Assembly: GCF_000502955.1 (NCBI RefSeq) | Contig: NZ_AYWO01000007.1 | Location: forward strand, 61,886 to 111,993 | DNA: 50,108 nt | Origin: Mesorhizobium sp. LNHC252B00 | GTDB lineage: Bacteria > Pseudomonadota > Alphaproteobacteria > Rhizobiales > Rhizobiaceae | Reading direction: 5' to 3' | Part shown: positions 8,969 through 16,389 of the stretch, one piece after another | How positions within the stretch are numbered: the first letter of the stretch is position 1 | Layout of the letters: each line of letters begins with the position of its first letter | The notes under the pieces: model-generated | Databases searched by the model: none | Seen by the model: only the letters and a program-made list of their open reading frames with translations | What the model was told of the DNA's origin: nothing | Translations under genes and position numbers: made by a program

Positions 8969-8983
8969 GGAATATTTTATTCC
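8969..8983. promoter_or_regulatory. Probable RpiR/MurR operator in the murA / regulator divergent region
   Basis: This is the same perfect palindrome GGAATATTTTATTCC as at 6680-6694, here between the divergent murA (start 8840) and rpiR (start 9016) genes. It is flanked on the left by a half-site GGAATT (8963-8968) and by the AT palindrome GAATTAATTC (8933-8942). It sits 32 bases before the regulator start, suiting autorepression plus control of murA-kinase. Two exact copies in front of two transcription units of one island are unlikely by chance. Confidence 0.7.
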
Positions 8984-9015
8984 TTTTGCCGTCACCTGAA
9001 AGCGCGAGGGAATCC

Positions 9016-9876
9016 GTGTCAGTTCTGAACAGGATCAATGCGAAGCTCGACGGCATGGCGCCTGGCGATCGTGAGATCGGCCAGTACATCGTCGACAATC
9101 CCGACCAGATGCTGCGCCTGTCGACGGCGGCTCTTGCCGCCGAGATCGGACGCAGCCAGTCGAGCGTCGTCAAGTTCAGCCAGAAGCTCGGCTATGCCAG
9201 CTATCAGGAGCTCAAGCTCGCGGTCAGCGAGGCCAAGGCGCAGGAATGGCAGGTGCCGGCGGGCATGATCCACGGGTCGATCGAGGTCGGCGACAACTAC
9301 CAGGTCATTTTGAAGAAGCTGATCGGCAGCAAGCTCCTGTCGATGCAGCGGACGGTCGCCGCCAACACCGAGCGCATCATCTCGAGGACGCTGGAATTGC
9401 TGGATGGCGCGCGCCGCATCCATCTGGTCGGCGTCGGCGCTTCCTCGCTGGTGGCGCGCGATTTCTCCTACAAGCTGATGAAGCTTGGCCGCAATGTCCT
9501 GCATGACAGCGACAGTCACATCCAGATGGCCAATGTCTCGACGCTCGGGCCCGGCGACGTGCTGTTCGCACTCTCCTATTCCGGCGCCAGCATCGAAACC
9601 TTGCGCATCGCCGAGCTTGCGTACAAGCGCGGCACGACCGTAATCGCGGTCACCGGCCTGCACGACAATCCGCTGAGCCGTGTCGCAGACATCTGCCTCT
9701 ACACCATCGCCGATGAGGAGCGGGCGCGCTCGTCTTCGATCACCGCGCGCGATGCGCAACTGGCGCTGACGGACTTGCTGTTCATCCTGCTGGTGCAGAA
9801 ACAGCCGGACGCCAATGAGTACGTCCACAACAGCGAAGTGGCGGTTTCGGTGCTGAAGGCCGAGCGGTCTTCGTAG
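9016..9876 (+). CDS. RpiR/MurR-family transcriptional regulator
   Basis: This 286-residue protein has an N-terminal HTH_6 domain (about 1-77, with the recognition-helix region EIGRSQSSVVKFSQKLGYASYQELK) and a C-terminal SIS sugar-phosphate-binding domain (about 120-250, including GVGASSLVARDF and SYSGASIETL). The family senses phosphosugars; MurR of E. coli responds to MurNAc-6-phosphate. Transcribed away from murA, it is the likely repressor of the whole island through the two identical palindromes. I place the start at the GTG at 9016, preceded by GAGGGA. An upstream TTG at 8950 would put the palindrome inside the gene and is unlikely. Confidence 0.9.
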   Translation: MSVLNRINAKLDGMAPGDREIGQYIVDNPDQMLRLSTAALAAEIGRSQSSVVKFSQKLGYASYQELKLAVSEAKAQEWQVPAGMIHGSIEVGDNYQVILKKLIGSKLLSMQRTVAANTERIISRTLELLDGARRIHLVGVGASSLVARDFSYKLMKLGRNVLHDSDSHIQMANVSTLGPGDVLFALSYSGASIETLRIAELAYKRGTTVIAVTGLHDNPLSRVADICLYTIADEERARSSSITARDAQLALTDLLFILLVQKQPDANEYVHNSEVAVSVLKAERSS

Positions 9877-10007
9877 CGCCACAGGCGATATTGGATTGCG
9901 CAAACGCCGGTCCCGCGACCGTCTGGCTCAACGACTGCAGCAATTCCATCTCTTGCCTGTCACCCGCGAAGGCGCAACCCTGCCTGATCTGCAAGGAGAG
10001 AAAAATC

Positions 10008-10697
10008 ATGACATCCGATGTGGCCGTCATTGCAGGTGCTGGCGCTGGTCTGAGCGCCTCGCTTGCGCGCCTTCTCACCCGGGAAGGCTTTCGCGTGGTT
10101 CTGGCCGCCCGCAACGTTGAGAAGCTGGGCGCTCTGGTCGACGAGACCGGTGCGCTGGCCGTCGAGACGGATGTCGCCGACGCCGCATCCGTGGCCAAGC
10201 TGTTCGACGCCGCCGACAAGGCCGGCCCGCTGGCGCTCGTGGTTTTCAATGCCAGCGCGCGCACGCGCGGCCCGATCGCCGAACTCGATGCCGAAGCGGT
10301 CAAACAGGCATTGCTGGTCGGCGCCTATGGCGGCTTCCTGGTCGGCCAGCAGGCGGCGCGCCGGCTCCTTGTCCGGGGTTCCGGATCGATCCTGTTCACC
10401 GGCGCCACCGCCAGTGTGAAGGGATTTTCCGGCTCGGCCGGCTTTGCCATGCCGAAGTTCGGCCTGCGCGGCCTGGCGCAGTCCATGGCCCGCGAACTCG
10501 CCCCGAGGAACATCCACGTCGCCCACTTCATCATCGACGGGGCGATCGAGCCGCCCGGTAAGCTCGGTGACCCGGACCGGCCGGACCGCCGCCTGTCGCC
10601 GGACGCCGTCGCCGAGGCCTATCTCGCGACCCATCGCCAGCATCGCAGCGCCTGGAGCTCAGAGCTCGAGCTGCGGCCCTGGGTCGAGACTTTCTGA
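10008..10697 (+). CDS. SDR-family protein with the catalytic tyrosine replaced
   Basis: This 229-residue Rossmann protein has the N-terminal nucleotide loop AGAGAGLSASLARLL, an acidic-to-basic switch region at VVLAARN and the N-A-S motif VVFNASART. At the active site the usual Y-x-x-x-K is F-A-M-P-K: the lysine is kept and the tyrosine is phenylalanine. Classical dehydrogenase chemistry is therefore doubtful. The protein may belong to the SDR group annotated simply as oxidoreductases of unknown substrate. The start ATG at 10008 follows GGAGAG. It lies 131 bases after the RpiR gene on the same strand and converges on the glutamine synthetase gene. Its role is unknown. Confidence 0.8.
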   Translation: MTSDVAVIAGAGAGLSASLARLLTREGFRVVLAARNVEKLGALVDETGALAVETDVADAASVAKLFDAADKAGPLALVVFNASARTRGPIAELDAEAVKQALLVGAYGGFLVGQQAARRLLVRGSGSILFTGATASVKGFSGSAGFAMPKFGLRGLAQSMARELAPRNIHVAHFIIDGAIEPPGKLGDPDRPDRRLSPDAVAEAYLATHRQHRSAWSSELELRPWVETF

Positions 10698-10745
10698 CAA
10701 TCCAGAGGATTGCCCGGGGCGACCGTGTCGTGCAAGCCCTTGGAC

Positions 10746-12101
10746 CTAAACGCTTTCGAGATAGGTCTCGATTTCGAAATCGCTGACATTGAGCGCGAAC
10801 GTGTTCAGCTCCTGCCGTTTGCAGGCAACGAAGGAGTCGCGCAGGATTGCCGGAAAGATTTCCGCCACATGCGTGCCGCCTTCAAAGGCGGCGATCGCGG
10901 ACGCCCAGTCCGGCGGCAGCTTTGCCGGCGGAAGTCCCTGGCCATCGCTACCCGTCGGATCGCCAGGCGACAACTGTCTTTCGATGCCTATCAGTGCTGC
11001 GCCCAGTATGGCGGCAAGCACCAGATAGGGATTGGCGTCCGCCCCCGAAACGCGATGCTCGATACGGCGCGCACCGCTAGGTCCGCCGGGAATGCGGATC
11101 GCCACCATGCGGTTCTCGTAACCCCAGGCGACGGCGGTCGGCGCGTAGGATCTTGGGCGTAGCCTGCGGTACGAATTGAAGTGCGGGGCGAACACCAGCG
11201 TGCTCTCGGCCATCGCCGCAAGCAGGCCGCCGACCGCATGGCGCATGATCGACGAACCCTGATCGGTGCCGTCGTCGAACACGTTGCACCCTTCTCCATC
11301 GACCAGGCTGAAATGGACGTGAAAGCCGTTGCCGGCCCGGTCGCCATAGGGCTTGGCCATGAAGCAAGCGGCAAAGCCATGCTTGCGGGCAATGCCCTTC
11401 ACCGTGCGCTTGAAGAGCACCGCATCGTCAGCCGCCCGCAAGGCGTCCGCGACATGGTTCAGGTTGATCTCGAACTGACCGACACCGTTTTCGGCGATGG
11501 CCGTGTCGACGGGAATGCCTTGCGTCCGGCAGGCCTCGTAGACGTCATGGATGAAGGATTCGAAATCGTCGATCTCGTCGATCGACAGCGCCGCGTCGGA
11601 ATCAAGACGGCGCCCGGTTACCGGCGAGACAGGTCCGACCGGCCGTTGCGACTGCGGATCGACGAGGTAGAATTCGAGTTCCGTTGCCGCGACCGGGGTC
11701 AGGCCCAGGGCCTTGTAACGATCGAGGATGCGGGCCAGCGCCCGTCGCGGGTCGCCGAGATAGGGCGCGCCGCTTTCGTCGGCAAGCCATAGCGGGATGA
11801 GCGCCGTCGGGTGCGCCGTCCAGGCGACCGGCAGAATGCCGCGCCCTGTCCACTGGCAAAGCCCATCGGCATCGCCGGTCGAGAAGACCAGCGTGTTGCC
11901 TTCGATATCCTCGCCCCAGACATCGAGCCCGATCAGCGAATAAGGCATGCGCAGCTTGCCTTCCAGCGCCTTCCTTGCCTGCTCGACGGGAATGCGCTTG
12001 CCGCGCATGATGCCGTTGAGATCGCACACCGCCGCCCTCAGGCTCTGGATGTCGGTTCTGCTTTCGAGCCAGTTCAAAACGTCCGCAATTGCATCGCTCA
12101 A
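10746..12101 (-). CDS. Glutamine synthetase-family ligase (PuuA/gamma-glutamyl-amine type)
   Basis: This 451-residue ligase carries the glutamine synthetase catalytic core: the metal-binding ATELEFYLVD, the ENGVGQFEINLNH segment, the ATP/metal segment AGNGFHVHFSL and the arginine-rich NRMVAIRIPGG, followed by RIEHRVSGADANPYL. Length and motif spelling fit the PuuA/GlnA-like group that joins glutamate to amines (polyamines, ethanolamine, isopropylamine) rather than housekeeping GlnA. The start is a TTG at 12101 (MSDAIADVLNWL) with AGAGGT upstream. A GntR/FCD regulator upstream on the same strand may control it. The amine substrate cannot be read from the sequence. Confidence 0.88.
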   Translation of the reverse strand: MSDAIADVLNWLESRTDIQSLRAAVCDLNGIMRGKRIPVEQARKALEGKLRMPYSLIGLDVWGEDIEGNTLVFSTGDADGLCQWTGRGILPVAWTAHPTALIPLWLADESGAPYLGDPRRALARILDRYKALGLTPVAATELEFYLVDPQSQRPVGPVSPVTGRRLDSDAALSIDEIDDFESFIHDVYEACRTQGIPVDTAIAENGVGQFEINLNHVADALRAADDAVLFKRTVKGIARKHGFAACFMAKPYGDRAGNGFHVHFSLVDGEGCNVFDDGTDQGSSIMRHAVGGLLAAMAESTLVFAPHFNSYRRLRPRSYAPTAVAWGYENRMVAIRIPGGPSGARRIEHRVSGADANPYLVLAAILGAALIGIERQLSPGDPTGSDGQGLPPAKLPPDWASAIAAFEGGTHVAEIFPAILRDSFVACKRQELNTFALNVSDFEIETYLESV

Positions 12102-12430
12102 TTTCTAACCTCTGGTTTTGGAAGGCGCCGCAGCCTGCTCGGCTGCACTGTCCCTGGTAAAAATAGCTTGCGAGTTTTCGGGAAGCACATCCGGCTGATG
12201 CCAGATATTTTCCTTATTTTTTCAAGTCACTAGCTGGGATGTCGGGAGGCATTTCAAAACCAATTGCGCGATCTGCGATCGCAACATAGAGGCAAGAGCA
12301 CGGAAAGCCAAGGGGCATTCGGGCTGTGATGTCTGCCCCCAGCTCCTGGGCCGATGCCTGCTTCTTCGGCGAGAAAGTCTTGACGGTGACGAACCGCATG
12401 CCTTGGCGATTGGCGGAAACGTCGGTCAAT
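12102..12430. other. Gene-poor intergenic stretch with a possible degraded coding remnant
   Basis: No convincing intact gene lies here. On the minus strand around 12399 the reading MRFVTVKT appears, preceded by DVSANRQG. It recalls the MRFV-x-VK segment of IS110-type transposases, but the frame leaves that family immediately afterwards and there is no start or full domain. This is at best a small transposon scar. The A/T-richer part nearest the glutamine synthetase start (about 12160-12235) may carry its promoter. I could not fix -35/-10 boxes. Confidence 0.25.
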
Positions 12431-12636
12431 TCGTCATCCACGGGTGGAGCAAGGAGCGTAGCGACGCGGCGCAGACCCCTGGAGCTGCTTCGCAGCCCAA
12501 GGGATCCATGCCGCGATGTCGGAGCGTTGCTGCGTTGCAGAATTCTGCTCCGTTGCATTCTTCGACCAAGGTCGCGGCATGGATCCCAGGGTCTCCGCGA
12601 CGGAGCTTCGCTCCTGCTTCGCCCAGGGATGACGAC
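12431..12636. repeat. ~200-bp imperfect palindromic intergenic repeat, copy 1
   Basis: The element is bounded by TCGTCATCC at the left and GGGATGACGA at the right. It contains inverted internal modules: GGATCCATGCCGCGA near 12503 and TCGCGGCATGGATCC near 12572, plus GAGCGTAGCGACGCGGCGCAGACCC against GGGTCTCCGCGACGGAGC. An inverted copy of the same architecture lies at 14944-15139. The internal symmetry makes it a potential long hairpin in RNA, and it may end transcription downstream of the GntR gene. It encodes no protein. Confidence 0.75.
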
Positions 12637-12713
12637 GTTGGGGAGGCTTCAGCCAATCGCGAAGGTTTTGCGATAATCCGCTGAAAGGAACGATAGGCGT
12701 CGGGTGATCCATT

Positions 12714-13412
12714 CTAACCTCTAGCGTCCGGAAATCTGGCCTGCTGAAGGATGTGCGCGGCGCCTTCTTCGATGTCACGCACGATGGCCATGCGCGCTCG
12801 ATCCCCATCCTGGGCCTCGATCGCCGCGACGACTTCCTCGTGATAGTCGATGTCGAGAATGGAGGCGAGGTCATCTTCGAACCCTATGGCAAGGTTCCTG
12901 AGAAACGGGCCGACCTGCATCCACACCGTCTCGATCAGGAAGATCATCTGCTCGTTGCCGCAATGGCGATAGATCGAGAATTTGAACTCGTGGTTCTTGC
13001 GCAGGTAATCGTCGATATCGCCCTTGCAGGCCGTCAGGGTCAGGTCGGTGCAGTGGCGTCGGATCGTCCGCAGATTGTTGCCGTTGATGCGTTCTGTCGC
13101 AAGCTCTGTCGCCGAGCCTTCGAGGATCGTGCGTACTGCGGTCAACTGCGAAAACCGCTCGGCCGAAATGGCCGGCACTTCGACGCTGCCGTTCGGCAGT
13201 GGGCTGAGCGCGCGCAGTGCCTGAAGCCGCATGAAGGCGCTGCGCACCGGCATGTCGCTGGTGCCGAGCTCCTTGGCGAGCTTGCGCGAGGTCAGCTTCT
13301 GGCCCGGCGCGAACTGGCCGGACATCAGCGCCCGCACGAGTTCCAGATAGACTTTCTCATGCAGGGGAACGGTGTCGACGGCGGTCAAGCCGAATTGTGT
13401 CTTGTCGGCCAT
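12714..13412 (-). CDS. GntR-family regulator with FCD (FadR-type) effector domain
   Basis: This 232-residue regulator has an N-terminal winged helix (about 15-80; VYLELVRALMSGQFAPGQKLTSRKLAKELGTSDMPVRSA, the classical GntR recognition pattern). A C-terminal all-helical FCD domain follows, with the metal-binding pattern of an aspartate/asparagine and histidines (DDYLRKNHEFKFSIYRH and DYHEEVVAAIEAQD). FCD regulators usually respond to organic or amino acids. The gene reads toward the glutamine synthetase homologue, so it may regulate amine use, but a repeat and about 600 bases separate them. The ATG at 13412 is the only good start. Confidence 0.9.
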   Translation of the reverse strand: MADKTQFGLTAVDTVPLHEKVYLELVRALMSGQFAPGQKLTSRKLAKELGTSDMPVRSAFMRLQALRALSPLPNGSVEVPAISAERFSQLTAVRTILEGSATELATERINGNNLRTIRRHCTDLTLTACKGDIDDYLRKNHEFKFSIYRHCGNEQMIFLIETVWMQVGPFLRNLAIGFEDDLASILDIDYHEEVVAAIEAQDGDRARMAIVRDIEEGAAHILQQARFPDARG

Positions 13413-13869
13413 TGGCGGGGGCGCTGCTTCATTCGTTCTGAAATCTACCCTGGCGAAAACAGCCGCGGATAATCCTGCCTGGCCGATCGCGGCGAGAACG
13501 CCAAGTCAGCGATTTATCGACGCATGATAGACGCTTCGATCGTCGCGCGGCAAGCCAGCTCGTCACCCTGCCGGTGGTTGCAGCAAACAAACTTCTCCAG
13601 AGACGGTGCGATTCTTCCGGCGGCTATCGCAACCGCATCGGATTCAGTCTGGCATATCCGCGACGGATACTCACCTCCGCGATCCCCCTGTCCAAAACGG
13701 TCATCACAAATCTTGACCTTGCGCGCACTTGCACCTCTGGCCGCTCTCTGGCTTTTTGGGGTACCCATCCGAACGGACTGATTCGCGTCGTGCCGCTCGA
13801 TTGCAATGTCCCAAGGCAGTCTGGGGGTGGGCCGTGAAGCAGCGCGCAATTAGCGAAGGAGAAGCAGGC
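13413..13869. other. Intergenic region between gntR and ftsZ2, no gene seen
   Basis: The 457 bases between the divergent GntR and FtsZ-like genes contain only short open frames without ribosome sites or recognisable domains. The region must hold the promoters of both genes. I could not confidently place -35/-10 boxes. A GCGAAGGAG ribosome site precedes the ftsZ start at the right end. Confidence 0.5.
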
Positions 13870-14904
13870 ATGGCCGAGTTCAAGAAGCCCGAAATCTCCG
13901 AGATGAGACCCAAGATCACCGTTATCGGCATTGGCGGCGGCGGCGGCAATGCCGTCAACAACATGATCGCGGAGCAGCTTCAGGGTACGGAATTCATCGC
14001 CGCCAACACCGACGCCCAGGCGTTGACCATGTCGAAGGCGACGCGGCTGATCCAGCTTGGCGCTCACGTCACCGAGGGATTGGGCGCTGGCTCGCTTCCA
14101 GAGATCGGCCGTGCCGCGGCCGAGGAATCGCTCGACGAGATCATGGATCATCTGGCCGGCACGCATATGTGTTTCGTCACCGCCGGAATGGGCGGCGGCA
14201 CCGGAACCGGCGCTGCACCCATCATCGCCCAGGCGGCGCGCAAGGCCGGTATCCTGACGGTGGGTGTCGTCACCAAGCCGTTCACCTTCGAAGGCCGGCG
14301 CCGTATGCAGATGGCCGAAGAGGGCATCGAGCGGCTGCGCGAGAGCGCCGACACGGTGATCGTCATCCCGAACCAGAACCTGTTCAGGATCGCCGATGCC
14401 AAGACCACCTTCGCCGATGCATTCGTCATCGCCGACCGGGTGCTCTATGCCGGCGTCAGCTGCATCACCGATCTCATCGTCAAGGAAGGCCTGATCAATC
14501 TCGACTTCGCCGATGTCAAATCGGTGATGCGCGACATGGGCCGCGCCATGATGGGCACCGGCGAGGCGTCCGGTGAGGGCCGGGCGATGAAGGCGGCGGA
14601 AGCCGCGATCGCCAACCCCCTGCTCGACGAAGTGTCGATGAAGGGCGCCAAGGGCGTGCTGGTCTCGATATCGGGCGGCAGGGACATGACGCTGTTCGAG
14701 GTCGACGAGGCTGCCACCCGCATCCGTGAAGAGGTCTACGAGGATGCCGACATCATCGTCGGCGCGATCTTCGACAAGAGCATGGAAGGCCGCTTCAGGG
14801 TCTCGGTGGTGGCGACGGGACTCGACCGTGCGTCTGGAGCAGAAGATGGCGATGCCGGCATAGCCCGGGATCACCTCGGCCAGAGCGCGCGGACGCTTCA
14901 GTAG
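13870..14904 (+). CDS. ftsZ2: FtsZ paralogue lacking the C-terminal tail (FtsZ2-like)
   Basis: This 344-residue tubulin-like GTPase has a complete GTP-binding half: [13 protein letters not shown] (about 20-32), the tubulin signature GGGTGTG at 108-114 and the FTFEGRRR loop. The T7 synergy loop NLDFADV is near 210-216 and supplies the catalytic aspartate to the next subunit. The protein stops about 25 residues after the core. The long linker and the C-terminal peptide that binds FtsA/ZipA-type partners are absent. This matches the short second FtsZ known from Sinorhizobium. It has no dcw-cluster neighbours here. The start ATG at 13870 follows GAAGGAGAAG. It could modulate the main FtsZ ring; its function is inferred. 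Confidence 0.9.
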   Translation: MAEFKKPEISEMRPKITVIGIGGGGGNAVNNMIAEQLQGTEFIAANTDAQALTMSKATRLIQLGAHVTEGLGAGSLPEIGRAAAEESLDEIMDHLAGTHMCFVTAGMGGGTGTGAAPIIAQAARKAGILTVGVVTKPFTFEGRRRMQMAEEGIERLRESADTVIVIPNQNLFRIADAKTTFADAFVIADRVLYAGVSCITDLIVKEGLINLDFADVKSVMRDMGRAMMGTGEASGEGRAMKAAEAAIANPLLDEVSMKGAKGVLVSISGGRDMTLFEVDEAATRIREEVYEDADIIVGAIFDKSMEGRFRVSVVATGLDRASGAEDGDAGIARDHLGQSARTLQ

Positions 14905-14943
14905 ATCTGGCCGACCCGGATGCGGAGCGCTAGCCTCCAATGT

Positions 14944-15139
14944 CGTCATCCCTGGGCGGAGCAGCCGCGAAGCGGCGTCGCGGAGACCCTGGGATCCATG
15001 CCGCGACCTTAATCGTAGAGTGCAGCGGAGCAGAGTTCTGCACCGCGGCAGCGCCTGGAAGTCGCGGCATGGCAACAACACACAGGATCCTGGGGTCTGC
15101 GCCGCGTCGCTTCGCTCCTAGCTCCGCCCCAGGATGACG
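14944..15139. repeat. ~200-bp imperfect palindromic intergenic repeat, copy 2 (inverted)
   Basis: It starts with CGTCATCCCTGGGCGGAGC and ends with GCCCCAGGATGACGA. Inside are GGAGACCCTGGGATCCATG and, further on, GTCGCGGCATGGC and CTGGGGTCTGCGCCGCGTCG. These are the modules of the element at 12431-12636 in opposite orientation. The two copies face each other across the gntR-ftsZ2 segment. No coding potential. Confidence 0.75.
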
Positions 15140-15230
15140 ATTGACGGGTGTTCCCGCAATCTTCTGGGCACGCCCAAACCCACCACACCGATGATCGGAT
15201 CGCTTGTCAGTCCGCTTTGGATAGAAATTT

Positions 15231-15271
15231 AAAACGTTTGCATTTTTGCGAAAGGCAATTACAAACGTTTC
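15231..15271. promoter_or_regulatory. Tandem LacI-type operators upstream of the lacI-like pseudogene
   Basis: Two copies of the palindromic core AAACGTTT, at 15232-15239 and 15263-15270, have centres 31 bases apart, about three helical turns, so they lie on the same DNA face. This core is typical of LacI/GalR-family operators. They lie 22-61 bases before the regulator start and presumably mediated autoregulation and control of the transport operon. Confidence 0.6.
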
Positions 15272-15292
15272 AAACTTGTTCGAGGGAGAAGG

Positions 15293-16350
15293 ATGACGAC
15301 CCGCGTCATCACGCTCAAGGAGCTTGCCGCAGGCCTCGACCTGTCGATCACGACGGTGTCGCGGGCGCTTGCCGGCCATGAACAGATCGCGCTGAAGACG
15401 CGCGAACGTGTCGCGCACGCGGCGCGTCAGGCGGGGTACGTGCCCAACACCGCGGCGCGCACGCTTGTCTCCGGCCGCAGTGGCTTCGTCGGCCTCGTGT
15501 TGCCGATCCGCGGACCGAACCTTGTCGATTCCTTCCTTGGCGAATTCGTCACCGGGCTCGGCGAAGGGCTGGTATCGCATGGCGCCGACCTGATCCTGGC
15601 CACCGCCGCCTTCGGCCATTCGGAACTGTCGGTGCTGCGCCATGTCGTCGAATCCGGACGCGCCGATGGCGTCGTCGTGACGCGTATCGCCGCGGTCGAC
15701 GAGCGGCTCGCCTATCTGCGCGAGCGCGGCTTTCCGTTCGTTGCCCATGGCCGGTTGCTCGACAGCGACTTCGGCTACAATTGGCTCGATACCGACGGCG
15801 CCCATGCCTTCGGCGAAGCCTTCGACATGCTCTATTCGACATGCTCTACGATCTCGGCCACCGCCATTTCGGCCTGGTGACGATTTCCGAACCGATGACG
15901 TTCCGGCATCTCAGGCAAGACGGCTTTGCCGCGGCCATTGCCCGTCGGGGCGATCCTTCGGTGCGGCTCGACGTGGTGACGGCGCCGCGCTTCGATCACG
16001 GAGCCCGCGTCGAGGCCGTCAACCGCATGCTGCAGCGGCCTGACAGGCCCACGGCCATCGTCGCGCTGTTCGACGAACTGGCTTTGACCGTGATGGAGGA
16101 GGCCGCCCGCGCGGGCCTCAGCGTGCCGCGCGACCTCTCCGTCATCGGTTTCGACAACATCGCTGCTTCGGCCTACGCGCCGCCGGGCCTGACCACATTC
16201 GATGCCTCGATCCGTCAATGCGCGCGTGAGATCGCCGACATGCTGCTCACCATCATCGCCGACAAGCCCACCGCACCGTTGACGCGGCTGATCCGGCCGA
16301 CGCTGGTTGCGCGCGCAAGCCATGGACCCGCACCGCAGATGAGAAGCTGA
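15293..16350 (+). pseudogene. LacI-family regulator broken by a 14-bp tandem duplication
   Basis: The first frame encodes a LacI-type helix-turn-helix (TLKELAAGLDLSITTVSRAL, residues 7-26) and half of the sugar-binding domain, then stops at 15878-15880. The rest of the domain, ending RPTLVARASHGPAPQMRS, continues in another frame to 16350. The cause is visible: TTCGACATGCTCTA occurs twice in direct succession (15821-15834 and 15835-15848). Removing one copy rejoins the frames as FDMLYDLGHRHFGLV and gives a normal 347-residue LacI protein. The gene precedes a sugar ABC importer that it probably repressed. It may be a real recent null mutation, a reversible slippage or an assembly error. Confidence 0.92.
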
Positions 16351-16389
16351 CGCCGCCGTGACGGCGCATATCCAGGGAGGAAGACCGTG

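Noticed and set aside
12434..12713. A short coding start MDHPTPIVPFSG after the gntR stop codon
   Set aside because: It has a good upstream AGAGG, but it runs straight into the palindromic repeat and resembles no protein. I treat it as chance, though a truncated gene cannot be excluded.
13413..13869. Small proteins upstream of ftsZ2
   Set aside because: The open frames lack ribosome sites and are not in a codon pattern like their neighbours.
15835..15880. Programmed frameshift in the LacI gene
   Set aside because: There is no slippery heptamer or stimulating structure; a perfect 14-bp duplication is the simpler cause.
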